This document shows, in pieces, positions 36,744-45,293 of a stretch of 64,000 nucleotides of DNA. Source of the stretch: Pectobacterium parmentieri (lineage in GTDB: Bacteria > Pseudomonadota > Gammaproteobacteria > Enterobacterales > Enterobacteriaceae). A model generated the notes under the pieces. The model had not been told where the DNA came from and did not search any database. It saw only the letters and a list, made by a program, of their open reading frames with translations. The translations under genes were made by a program, and so were the position numbers. The stretch is from contig NZ_CP015749.1 in assembly GCF_001742145.1 (NCBI RefSeq), positions 2,666,001 to 2,730,000 on the forward strand, in the 5' to 3' direction. The first letter of the stretch is position 1; each line of letters begins with the position of its first letter.

Positions 36744-38804
36744 ATGTTTAAATTCCCCCCATTAAGCAGCAAGGTGCCTGTTCTGCTGCACGGTGCAGAC
36801 TATAATCCAGACCAATGGCTGGACAACCCAGAGGTATTGGAAAAAGACATCGAGATGATGAAGCAGACCCAGTGCAACGTCATGTCCGTGGGCATTTTTA
36901 GCTGGTCCGGGATTGAGCCGGAAGAAGGTCGCTACGAATTTGGCTGGCTGGATGGCATCCTCGACATGCTGCATGCCAATGGGATCTTCGTTTTTCTGGC
37001 AACGCCCAGCGGTGCTCGCCCGGCCTGGCTCTCGCAGAAATACCCGGACGTGTTGCGTGTGGGTAGCAATCGCGTGCGGGCGCTGCACGGAGGTCGTCAC
37101 AACCACTGCCTGAGTTCGCCGAATTATCGCGAAAAAGTAAAACAAATGAACACCCAGTTGGCAAAACGCTACTCGCACCATCCTGCGGTGATCGGCTGGC
37201 ATATTTCCAACGAATACAGCGGCGAGTGCCATTGTGATACCTGTCGCAGCACCTTCCAAAGCTGGTTGAAAGCCCGCTACGGCACGTTAGAGGCGCTGAA
37301 TAAAGCGTGGTGGAGCACCTTCTGGAGCCACACCTACACCGACTGGTCGCAGTTAGAACCACCGTCACCCATCGGTGAAGTCTCCATTCACGGCCTGAAT
37401 CTGGACTGGAAACGTTTTAACACCTCACAGGTCAGTGATTTTTGTGCCGCCGAAATTGCGCCGCTAAAAGCCGAAAATCCGTCACTGCCAACCACGACGA
37501 ACTTCATGGAATATTTCTATGATTACGACTACTGGCAGTTGGCGAAGGTGATCGATTTCATCTCCTGGGACAGCTACCCGCTGTGGCATAACGCGGAAGA
37601 TGACTGCACGCTGGGTGCTTACACCGCGATGTATCACGACCTGATGCGCACGCTGAAAGGCGGCAAGCCTTTCTACCTGATGGAGTCGACGCCGAGCCTG
37701 ACCAACTGGCAGCCGATCAGCAAACTGAAAAAGCCGGGTATGCATATCCTGTCTTCGCTTCAGGCCGTCGCGCACGGGTCAGACTCCGTGCAGTATTTCC
37801 AGTGGCGTAAGAGCCGCGGTTCCGTCGAGAAATTCCACGGTGCCGTCGTCGATCATGTCGGGCATATCGACACCCGTGTCGGGCGCGAAGTACAGGAGTT
37901 GGGTGACATACTCAATAAACTCGCTCCTGTCGCAGGCAGCAGGGTCGATGCGAAAGTCGCCATCGTTTTCGACTGGGAAAGCCGCTGGGCGATGGATAAT
38001 GCTCAAGGGCCGCGCAATGCGGGGCTGTTCTATGAAAAAACCGTCACCGATCACTATCGGACGTTCTGGGAACAGGGCGTGGCGGTGGACATCATTAACG
38101 CCGATGTCGACCTCAGCGGTTATCAGGTTGTGATTGCACCGATGCTCTACATGGTGCGCGATGGTTTTGCCGAACGCGTCGATGCTTTCGTCAAACAAGG
38201 TGGCCGCTTCGTCACTACCTACTGGTCTGGTGTCGTTAACGACACCGATCTGTGCTACCAAAACGGTTTCCCCGGTCCGCTGCGCCCTATCATGGGAATT
38301 TGGGCGGAAGAAATCGACGGACTGTACGATCATGAAAGCAACAGTATCAGCGGTCTGACAGGGAATGAACAACGTCTGGCCGGCCCGTATCAGGTCACTC
38401 ACCTGTGCGAACTGATTCATCTGGAAGGCGCACGGGCACTAGCGACCTATGACAGCGATTTCTATGCCGGACGTCCAGCCGTGACGGTCAATGATTACGG
38501 CAAAGGACAGGCGTACTACATCGCATCGCGCAACGATCTCGCCTTCCAGCGGGATTTCTTCACCACGCTGATACAAACGCTGGATCTACCGCGCGCGCTG
38601 CCAATCGATCTGCCTTACGGCATTGTCGCTCATCGTCGTGATGACGGGGAAAGCGAGTTTATCTTCGTACAGAACTACACGGCAACGCCGCAGCACATTA
38701 CGCTGCCTGCCGTTTACGAGGAAATGACGACAGGCAGCACGCTTTCAGGGTCTATCGACCTGTCAGGCTACGGCTGCCGGATTCTACGCCGCGCATTACA
38801 GTAA
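36744..38804 (+). CDS. ganB: Beta-galactosidase GanB (GH42)
   Basis: GanB releases galactose from imported galacto-oligomers. It has no signal peptide, so it is cytoplasmic. The 686-residue GH42 enzyme shows the acid/base Glu157 (SNEYSGE), the nucleophile Glu314 (LMESTPS), and cysteines 122, 162, 164 and 167 that form the family's zinc site. TTAGGAGAG precedes the ATG. It is the last gene of ganEFGAB. A hairpin follows at 38848-38882. Confidence 0.96.
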   Translation: MFKFPPLSSKVPVLLHGADYNPDQWLDNPEVLEKDIEMMKQTQCNVMSVGIFSWSGIEPEEGRYEFGWLDGILDMLHANGIFVFLATPSGARPAWLSQKYPDVLRVGSNRVRALHGGRHNHCLSSPNYREKVKQMNTQLAKRYSHHPAVIGWHISNEYSGECHCDTCRSTFQSWLKARYGTLEALNKAWWSTFWSHTYTDWSQLEPPSPIGEVSIHGLNLDWKRFNTSQVSDFCAAEIAPLKAENPSLPTTTNFMEYFYDYDYWQLAKVIDFISWDSYPLWHNAEDDCTLGAYTAMYHDLMRTLKGGKPFYLMESTPSLTNWQPISKLKKPGMHILSSLQAVAHGSDSVQYFQWRKSRGSVEKFHGAVVDHVGHIDTRVGREVQELGDILNKLAPVAGSRVDAKVAIVFDWESRWAMDNAQGPRNAGLFYEKTVTDHYRTFWEQGVAVDIINADVDLSGYQVVIAPMLYMVRDGFAERVDAFVKQGGRFVTTYWSGVVNDTDLCYQNGFPGPLRPIMGIWAEEIDGLYDHESNSISGLTGNEQRLAGPYQVTHLCELIHLEGARALATYDSDFYAGRPAVTVNDYGKGQAYYIASRNDLAFQRDFFTTLIQTLDLPRALPIDLPYGIVAHRRDDGESEFIFVQNYTATPQHITLPAVYEEMTTGSTLSGSIDLSGYGCRILRRALQ

Positions 38805-38847
38805 AGATTCATGCTGATCAGTTAAGCATCGCAATACTGATGGGGCA

Positions 38848-38882
38848 CCGGTGATGAGTGTTTCGACGAAACTCCATCACCG
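38848..38882 (+). other. Hairpin after ganB
   Basis: CGGTGATG and CATCACCG with internal GTTTCG-like pairing form a stem 45 bases after ganB. No T-run follows, so it may protect the mRNA end rather than terminate. Confidence 0.55.
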
Positions 38883-38958
38883 TGTGTCGCCTAACAGTAA
38901 TGTTAGGTGAGTGGCATTACCATACGCACGCTGATAAACAAACGAAGAGGTGACTACG

Positions 38959-39300
38959 ATGGGCAAGATTCACAATTTTCGGAAATTGTTCGCATCAATG
39001 TTGGGTAAGCAAATTACCGAAATTGAAATCGCTTCACCGCTAGACAAAGAGAATTTGCAGCAGTTAGTGAACGCCTTTGGTGGCAAAGAAAATATCGTCA
39101 GTCTGGATGCCTGCATCACCCGCCTGCGGGTCGAGGTTCACAGCCTGCGTCTGGTCAACAGCGACAGCCTGCAAAAGCTGGGTGCTATCGGCGTGATTAT
39201 TGTCGGTCATCAGGTGCAGGCCATTTTCGGCACCCAGTCAGATAACCTACGGCGCGAACTGGCCGCCTGGTTTGAGGATGATGGCGCGGAAGCACACTAG
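38959..39300 (+). CDS. Orphan PTS EIIB domain protein
   Basis: A 113-residue protein made of one glucose-family EIIB domain. The phosphorylation site is Cys52 in [13 protein letters not shown]. No EIIC or EIIA gene lies nearby. AAGAGG lies eight bases before the ATG at 38959. Its position just after ganB suggests shared expression or a regulatory role through phosphotransfer, but this is not shown by the sequence. Confidence 0.82.
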   Translation: MGKIHNFRKLFASMLGKQITEIEIASPLDKENLQQLVNAFGGKENIVSLDACITRLRVEVHSLRLVNSDSLQKLGAIGVIIVGHQVQAIFGTQSDNLRRELAAWFEDDGAEAH

Positions 39301-39400
39301 CGACACGTTTTCGTCCCGACCGGTGATAAATACACTGTGGCATCTCTGACTTACTACGCAGGTCAGCAAATGGGATAAAAACGGGGAAACACATTAAGCC

Positions 39401-39437
39401 ATGCCGCTAACGGACACAACACGCCCGTTAGCGGCAT
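39401..39437 (-). terminator. Hairpin after dld
   Basis: ATGCCGCTAACGG and CCGTTAGCGGCAT form a perfect 13-bp stem with an 11-base loop, just after the dld stop on the minus strand. The following T-run is poor. Confidence 0.68.
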
Positions 39438-39444
39438 CAGCTAG

Positions 39445-41202
39445 TTAATGATTAATGTGGTGATCTTCACAATCGGTACAGCCCCAGTTTTTCAGCTTGG
39501 TAGTTTTTCCTATTCCTGGGTTCAAGCTATTGGTAGGATCGCTTTTCTGATAGAACGCTTTCAACTGTGGTTTAGCCTGATAGAGATGACCAACATTGTG
39601 CTCTGCCGGATATTCCGCCCCACGCTGATCGAGTAAGGCCAGCATTCTCTCTTTCAGTTCATGAATATCTACGCCTTTCTTCACAATGTAGTCCTGATGG
39701 AAGACATGGCACATGAAGTGACCGTAATACAACCGATGCACCAGCATGTTGCCAATTTCCGCAGGCAAATGCTCGAACCATTCACGATCATTACGCCGCA
39801 GAGCGATGTCCAGAGCCAAGATATTTTCCACTTCATTGCTATGTACAGCATGATAGCGGATAGCGGCTCCCGCCGCGACGAAGCGATGCAGAAAGGCCTT
39901 AGCGCCTTCTTCCGGCGTACAGACAAAAAACTCACCGTCGGCATCATGAAAATGCTGTTCCAGCCAACGGCGTGCTTCATCAATACCATCGCCCGCCATT
40001 TTCAACATCAAGTGGTGCTCAAAACGGTCACGATACGTTTTCATCCGTGCCGGTAGATGAGAAGGCAGCAGACGGCCGAGAAACTGCATAGTACGATCAA
40101 CGAGATGTGACGGTAGGAAAGGCACTTTGCTAAAGATCGCGTCCATCTGTCCTTTCAGGTTGAAGAATAGGGGTAATTTATCCGTACCCAGTTTATCGAT
40201 CATCATAAACGTATCTTTGCCGTATATTTCGGCGATATCGAATATATCGCGATGCATATACTCACCCGCCACCGGTAAATTTTTAAAATTGGCGAGCATA
40301 TGGCGGCGTAATTCCGTTAATACCTGCGGCTGATTAGTCCCAATATAAAAGGTCTGTTGAGATTTCTCCGCTGGAAACGTATCCAGACGCACAGCAAAAA
40401 CCGAAAGCTTTCCTGCGCAGCCAGCGGCCTCAAACAAGCGGCGTTCATCAGCGTTAAAGCGCGACGGCGTGTCTGCATCAACATTTCGCACACGTTCAAT
40501 ATAGTCGTGGTCGGATGCCTGGCGTCCATCATCAATCACATCGCTCGCGTCATACTGTTGTGATTCCAGACGAGTCAGAATGACTTCCGGCGTATCACCC
40601 AAATTGATCCCCAGGTGATTGATCAGTTCCACTTCACCATGCTCGTTAACCCGACCGTAAAGTGCCATTTCGGTATATGCCGGCCCCCGATGAACCAGCG
40701 AACCGCCAGAGCTATTACAAATTCCCCCAATCACCGATGCGCCAATACAAGAAGAACCGATCACAGAATGCGGTTCACGCCCAAGCGGTTTCAATACGCG
40801 TTCAAGATGCCACAGGGTGCTTCCCGGCAGCGCCACAACCTGTCGCCCTTCATCCAGCAGTTGAACGTTATCCAAACGCAAAGTGTTAATGATCACAATT
40901 TCTCGATCGTAATCATTACCGCTCGGGGTGGAACCTTCGGTTAAACCGGTATTAGCGGCCTGCATCAGCACAATGCGCCCCGCTTCAATACTGGCTTTAA
41001 ATACCCGCCACTGTTCGAGTAGTGAAGCAGGAAAAACCACGGCCAGAGCCTCTCCGCTACCCGAACGGAAGCCTTTGCGATAACGCTCCGTTTTATTTTT
41101 ATCGGTTAAGATGTGGGGCTTACCGACAATGCGGGTTAGCATTTGAATAAGATCTTGAGAATCAACGGAAATGCGACTTTCTGAGATTACATCGTCCTTC
41201 AT
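39445..41202 (-). CDS. dld: Quinone-dependent D-lactate dehydrogenase Dld
   Basis: Dld is a peripheral membrane flavoenzyme that oxidises D-lactate to pyruvate and feeds electrons to quinone. The 585-residue protein follows E. coli Dld closely: FAD-binding LMQAANTGLTEGSTPSGNDY and GREPHSVIGSSCIGASVIGG, and the FHQDYIVKKGVD segment. It is slightly longer than E. coli Dld (571 aa). The extra C-terminal tail GCTDCEDHHINH is rich in Cys and His. Confidence 0.95.
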   Translation of the reverse strand: MKDDVISESRISVDSQDLIQMLTRIVGKPHILTDKNKTERYRKGFRSGSGEALAVVFPASLLEQWRVFKASIEAGRIVLMQAANTGLTEGSTPSGNDYDREIVIINTLRLDNVQLLDEGRQVVALPGSTLWHLERVLKPLGREPHSVIGSSCIGASVIGGICNSSGGSLVHRGPAYTEMALYGRVNEHGEVELINHLGINLGDTPEVILTRLESQQYDASDVIDDGRQASDHDYIERVRNVDADTPSRFNADERRLFEAAGCAGKLSVFAVRLDTFPAEKSQQTFYIGTNQPQVLTELRRHMLANFKNLPVAGEYMHRDIFDIAEIYGKDTFMMIDKLGTDKLPLFFNLKGQMDAIFSKVPFLPSHLVDRTMQFLGRLLPSHLPARMKTYRDRFEHHLMLKMAGDGIDEARRWLEQHFHDADGEFFVCTPEEGAKAFLHRFVAAGAAIRYHAVHSNEVENILALDIALRRNDREWFEHLPAEIGNMLVHRLYYGHFMCHVFHQDYIVKKGVDIHELKERMLALLDQRGAEYPAEHNVGHLYQAKPQLKAFYQKSDPTNSLNPGIGKTTKLKNWGCTDCEDHHINH

Positions 41203-41272
41203 AGCGGTCTGTCCTGTAAATTATTTAACAAATACGATAAAAAAGACTCGCATTCAAAAAACGTCACATGGA

Positions 41273-42238
41273 TTAGTAACGACTCGCGCGATTCAGCAGT
41301 TCAATATCTTCAACGGGTAACACTAGCTGTGTCGCGCTCGCCAATTCAGCGACCTGCTCCAGCGACGTCGCACTGGCAATCGGGGCAGTAATACTCGGAC
41401 GTGCAATTAGCCAGGCCAGCGCGACCTGTGATGACGTCGTTTGATGCGCATTCGCCACGCTATCCAGCGCTTCCAAAATAGTGCGACCACGCTCATTCAG
41501 GTATTTTTCTACTACGCCCTGCCCGCGCGCACTTTTCGACGCATCCTTCGGCTGACGATACTTGCCTGACAGAAACCCGCTGGCCAGCGAATAATAGCTA
41601 ATCACGCCAACCCCTTGCTCACGCACCAGCGGTTCCAGCGCGGCCTCATACCCTTGCCGATCGTACAAATTGTATTCCGGTTGCAGGGTTTCATACCGTG
41701 CGAGATGGTTGGCTTTGCTGACTTTCAGCGCTTCAGCCAGACGCGCAGCACTGTAGTTAGACGCCCCAATCGCGCGCACTTTACCCTCTTTAATCAGCGC
41801 ATCAAACGCGGCCAGCGTTTCTTCCAGCGGCGTTTCCTTGTCGTCAGTATGTGCCTGATAGAGATCGATGTAGTCGGTTTGCAAGCGCTGTAATGAAGCC
41901 TCAACCGCCTGACGAATATAAGCCGCAGACAGCCCTTTCTTGCCATCGCCCAAATCCATGCCAACCTTGGTGGCAATAATCACCTTGTCGCGCTGACCGC
42001 TTTTTTTCAGCCAGTTGCCGATGATCGTTTCAGACTCCCCGCCTTGATTGCCGGGCGCCCAGCGTGAGTAAACATCAGCGGTATCAATGAAATTCAGCCG
42101 ATGCGCCACGAGTGCATCCAGCAGACTAAATGACGTCGCCCGATCGACCGTCCAACCAAAAACATTACCACCGAACGAAAAAGGCGGGACCACAATGCCT
42201 GAACGTCCAAGCTCACGTGTGGTATCTGATACTGACAT
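41273..42238 (-). CDS. Aldo/keto reductase
   Basis: A 321-residue NADP(H)-dependent TIM-barrel oxidoreductase. Catalytic Asp and Tyr lie in FIDTADVYSRWAPGN; Lys in IIATKVGMD and His in YQAHTDD complete the tetrad. The GASNYSAARLAEAL segment is typical of the family. The start at 42238 (MSVSDTTRELG) has AGGAGAG before it on the minus strand. The substrate cannot be named. It is upstream of dld in the same direction, 70 bases apart. Confidence 0.9.
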   Translation of the reverse strand: MSVSDTTRELGRSGIVVPPFSFGGNVFGWTVDRATSFSLLDALVAHRLNFIDTADVYSRWAPGNQGGESETIIGNWLKKSGQRDKVIIATKVGMDLGDGKKGLSAAYIRQAVEASLQRLQTDYIDLYQAHTDDKETPLEETLAAFDALIKEGKVRAIGASNYSAARLAEALKVSKANHLARYETLQPEYNLYDRQGYEAALEPLVREQGVGVISYYSLASGFLSGKYRQPKDASKSARGQGVVEKYLNERGRTILEALDSVANAHQTTSSQVALAWLIARPSITAPIASATSLEQVAELASATQLVLPVEDIELLNRASRY

Positions 42239-42309
42239 AATCACTCTCCTTTTGAATCATGCAGAAAACACCATAAAAATACTCGCCAACCTGCAACCTA
42301 AAGTAGGGC

Positions 42310-42317
42310 AATGCAAC
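42310..42317. promoter_or_regulatory. CytR-like octamer upstream of nupC
   Basis: AATGCAAC, the reverse complement of the CytR half-site GTTGCATT. It lies about 180 bases before nupC. A partner half-site was not found with confidence. Confidence 0.3.
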
Positions 42318-42495
42318 TTTCTGTGTGCGATAAGAATAATGAATGAACAGAAAGACCCAAATAACGAGACGTGGCATTTAGTTTAGATAAAATCCCGAGG
42401 TATAATTGTTTTTTTGCGTTCTTCCTCTCATTTTTAGTGCACGCGTTACATAAAATGACGTGGAAAATTTGGCCTGCCTCATATTCGGAGCACAC

Positions 42496-43692
42496 ATGTC
42501 CTTGTCCCATATCGCGCAATTTGTTCTGGCGCTGGTTGTTGTTACGGCGCTGTCGCTACTCGTCTGCCGCGATCGTAAAAGCATTCGTATTCGTTTTATT
42601 ATTCAGCTACTCGTCATCGAAATTCTGCTCGCCTACTTCTTCCTGTACTCAAACGTTGGGCTAGGGGTGGTCAAAGGGTTCGCGGCAGTCTTCGACAAAT
42701 TACTCGGATTTGCAGGCCAAGGGACGGACTTCGTATTCGGTGACATGGTGAATAATGAGAAGAACCTGATTTCCTTCTTCTTCAAAGTGCTCTGTCCTAT
42801 CGTCTTCATTTCTGCGCTGATCGGTATTTTGCAACACATCAAAGTGCTGCCCTTCATCATCCGCATCATTGGTACGATTCTGTCCAAAGTGAACGGCATG
42901 GGCAAACTGGAATCCTTTAACGCAGTCAGTTCACTGATTCTCGGCCAGTCTGAAAACTTCATTGCTTATAAAGATATTCTCGGCAAGATGTCCGAAAAAC
43001 GCATGTACACCATGGCCGCTACCGCCATGTCCACCGTGTCGATGTCCATCGTCGGTGCGTATATGTCTATGCTGGATGCCAAGTTCGTCGTTGCTGCGCT
43101 GATCCTGAACATGTTCAGTACCTTCATCGTGCTGTCGCTGATTAACCCCTACAAAGTCGGTGAAGAGCAGGAATTGCAGTTGGGTACTCTGCATGAAAAT
43201 CAGAGCTTCTTTGAAATGCTGGGCGAATACATTCTGGCAGGCTTCAAAGTCGCCGTTATCGTCGCCGCTATGCTGATCGGCTTCATCGCCCTGATTGCCG
43301 CAGTCAACGCGGTTTTCAGCGCCATTTTTGGCGTCAGTTTCCAGGAAATCCTTGGCTACGTGTTCTACCCGTTCGCCTGGATCATGGGTATCCCGTCGCA
43401 TGAAGCCCTTCAGGTTGGTAGCATCATGGCAACCAAACTGGTTTCTAACGAATTTGTCGCGATGCTGGAACTGCAAAAAGTGGCTGGTGAACTGTCTCCA
43501 CGTAGCGTAGGCATTCTGTCGGTGTTCCTGGTGTCCTTCGCCAACTTCTCGTCCATCGGTATTATTGCTGGCGCGATTAAAGGCCTGAACGAGCAGCAAG
43601 GTAACGTGGTTTCCCGCTTCGGCCTGAAGCTGGTTTACGGTTCCACGCTGGTGAGTATCCTTTCCGCGTCTATCGCCGGTCTGGTGCTGTAA
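42496..43692 (+). CDS. nupC: Nucleoside-proton symporter NupC
   Basis: NupC imports nucleosides across the inner membrane by proton symport. The 398-residue concentrative nucleoside transporter carries family motifs [33 protein letters not shown] and [12 protein letters not shown]. The start [13 protein letters not shown] at 42496 has CGGAG before it; the longer frame upstream lacks support. It ends at a clear terminator. Confidence 0.95.
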   Translation: MSLSHIAQFVLALVVVTALSLLVCRDRKSIRIRFIIQLLVIEILLAYFFLYSNVGLGVVKGFAAVFDKLLGFAGQGTDFVFGDMVNNEKNLISFFFKVLCPIVFISALIGILQHIKVLPFIIRIIGTILSKVNGMGKLESFNAVSSLILGQSENFIAYKDILGKMSEKRMYTMAATAMSTVSMSIVGAYMSMLDAKFVVAALILNMFSTFIVLSLINPYKVGEEQELQLGTLHENQSFFEMLGEYILAGFKVAVIVAAMLIGFIALIAAVNAVFSAIFGVSFQEILGYVFYPFAWIMGIPSHEALQVGSIMATKLVSNEFVAMLELQKVAGELSPRSVGILSVFLVSFANFSSIGIIAGAIKGLNEQQGNVVSRFGLKLVYGSTLVSILSASIAGLVL

Positions 43693-43724
43693 CCCTTCAT
43701 CGCGCTATAAAACCCTTATCCCAG

Positions 43725-43754
43725 TCCGGCAGTCTTACACTGCCGGATTTTTTT
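43725..43754 (+). terminator. Terminator of nupC
   Basis: TCCGGCAGT CTTAC ACTGCCGGA followed by seven T residues, 33 bases after the stop. Confidence 0.92.
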
Positions 43755-43872
43755 CCTACAAACCCTGACACATCTTCCATATTTCCTTCATTTTTGTCCG
43801 GCATCCCCTGTTTAAACTAGTAAAATGCGGCCATTGGCTAATGTTGATCGCTTAAGCCTCATTTTAGGAGAA

Positions 43873-43924
43873 ACACGGGGATGAGGTTCCCGCAGGGACA
43901 CCTCGCCCCGTGGTCGCTCCGTGT
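43873..43924. repeat. Long nested hairpin in the mdtA leader region
   Basis: Outer arms ACACGG / CCGTGT. Inside, CACGGGG-AT-GAGGT-TCCC pairs with GGGA-C-ACCTC-G-CCCCGTG around a GCA loop (43874-43912). It is probably an interspersed repeat or a leader structure; it is followed by an ERIC end. Confidence 0.65.
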
Positions 43925-43978
43925 ATCTCGGTTCTTAAACGATCGGCACGTGGCCATTGGTCCAATAACACGCTGAGT

Positions 43979-44019
43979 ATGACAGCCAACGCACATGCAG
44001 CGTGAAGTATGACGGGTAG
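43979..44019. repeat. ERIC terminal fragment upstream of mdtA
   Basis: AGCCAACGCACATGCAGCGT then GAAGTATGACGGGTA is one ERIC end without its partner. Confidence 0.75.
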
Positions 44020-44060
44020 ATCGTACTTCCCGCGCAACCTGGAGAGAGTAATCCACCACT

Positions 44061-45293
44061 ATGAATGCTAAACGTATCCGAGGCCTGCTGGTACTTGCCG
44101 CTGTTATCGCTATTGCCGTACTGATCTGGCGCCATTTTACCCAGACGTCGCCTGCCGCTCCCGGCACGAGTGAACAGCACGCCGCCCGTACGTCAAATTC
44201 GGGCAGTAGCAGTGGTGGTGGGCGCAGGGCGGCCATGCGCACGCTGGCTCCCGTACAGGCGGCGCTGACGCAATCCGCCTCCGTACCTTATTATCTGTCC
44301 GGTTTAGGCACCGTGACCGCAGCCAATACCGTGACGCTACGCAGCCGGGTGAACGGGCAACTGATGGCACTGCACTTTCAGGAAGGGCAGCAGGTTAAGG
44401 TTGGTGACCTGCTGGCAGAAATCGATCCCCGCCCTTTTCAGGTTGAACTGACGCAGGCACAGGGGCAGTTGGCAAAAGATCGGGCCGTGCTAGCTAACGC
44501 TCAGCAGGATTTAGCACGTTATCAGCAACTGGTGAAAACCAACCTGATCTCCCGTCAGGAACTGGATACACAGATCGCCGCCGTGCGACAGGCAGAAGGC
44601 GCATTAAAAGCCGATGACGGTGCCGTAGCCAGCGCACAGCTCCAACTGGATTACAGCAAAATTACCGCCCCTATCAGCGGCCGGATCGGTTTAAAACAGG
44701 TCGATGTGGGGAATTACATCACCAGCGGCGACACCAATGGCATTGTCGTGATTACACAGACGTACCCTATCGATGTCGTCTTTACCGTACCGGAAGCGGA
44801 AATCTCCACCATTATTATCGCGCAGAAATCAGGTCAGCCGCCGGTGGTAGAAGCCTGGGATCGCACCAACCAGAAGAAACTCTCGCAGGGTAGCCTGCTC
44901 AGTATGGATAACCAGATCGACACCACTACGGGTACGATCAAGCTCAAGGCGCGTTTTGACAATCTGGATGATGCCCTGTTCCCGAATCAGTTTGTGAATA
45001 TCCGCATGAAGGTCGATACGCTGCAAAACGCCGTCGTCGCACCGTCTGCCGCCGTACAAATGGGCAATGAAGGCCGCTTCGTCTGGATTTTGAATGATAA
45101 GAACGAGGTTAGTAAGCGTCAGGTCACGACCAGTATTCAGTTCGGCCAGTTGGTCGTGGTCACCGCCGGACTGGACGCCGACGTGCAGGTTGTCACTGAC
45201 GGCATCGACCGTCTGACCGAAGGAACCAAAGTGGAAGTCGTTCCCTCTACGCTGACGGAGAAAACGCCTGCAATCACTGGGGAGAAATCCTGA
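44061..45293 (+). CDS. mdtA: Multidrug efflux periplasmic adaptor MdtA
   Basis: A membrane-fusion protein that links the MdtBC pump to an outer-membrane channel such as TolC. The 410-residue protein has an N-terminal membrane anchor (about residues 7-24), a Ser/Gly-rich linker, a lipoyl half-motif ([20 protein letters not shown]), a coiled-coil hairpin and a beta-barrel domain. Its stop overlaps the mdtB start by one base (TGATG). It begins an mdtABC operon like that of E. coli, where BaeR activates it. Confidence 0.95.
   Translation: MNAKRIRGLLVLAAVIAIAVLIWRHFTQTSPAAPGTSEQHAARTSNSGSSSGGGRRAAMRTLAPVQAALTQSASVPYYLSGLGTVTAANTVTLRSRVNGQLMALHFQEGQQVKVGDLLAEIDPRPFQVELTQAQGQLAKDRAVLANAQQDLARYQQLVKTNLISRQELDTQIAAVRQAEGALKADDGAVASAQLQLDYSKITAPISGRIGLKQVDVGNYITSGDTNGIVVITQTYPIDVVFTVPEAEISTIIIAQKSGQPPVVEAWDRTNQKKLSQGSLLSMDNQIDTTTGTIKLKARFDNLDDALFPNQFVNIRMKVDTLQNAVVAPSAAVQMGNEGRFVWILNDKNEVSKRQVTTSIQFGQLVVVTAGLDADVQVVTDGIDRLTEGTKVEVVPSTLTEKTPAITGEKS

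Larger units (their letters stand above)
43693..44060. other. nupC-mdtA intergenic region
   Basis: It holds the nupC terminator, a long nested hairpin (43873-43924) and an ERIC terminal fragment (43979-44019). The mdtA promoter must lie here. Sequences loosely like BaeR boxes occur near 43770-43805 but are not convincing. Confidence 0.7.

Noticed and set aside
42245..42495. CRP site for nupC
   Set aside because: Only a single CytR-like octamer was found; no sequence close to TGTGA-N6-TCACA is present.
43765..43810. BaeR-box-like sequences upstream of mdtA
   Set aside because: TCTTCCATATTTCC and TCCTTCATTTTTGTCC only loosely fit TTCTCCATNATTGGC; too weak to annotate although BaeR control is expected from E. 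coli.
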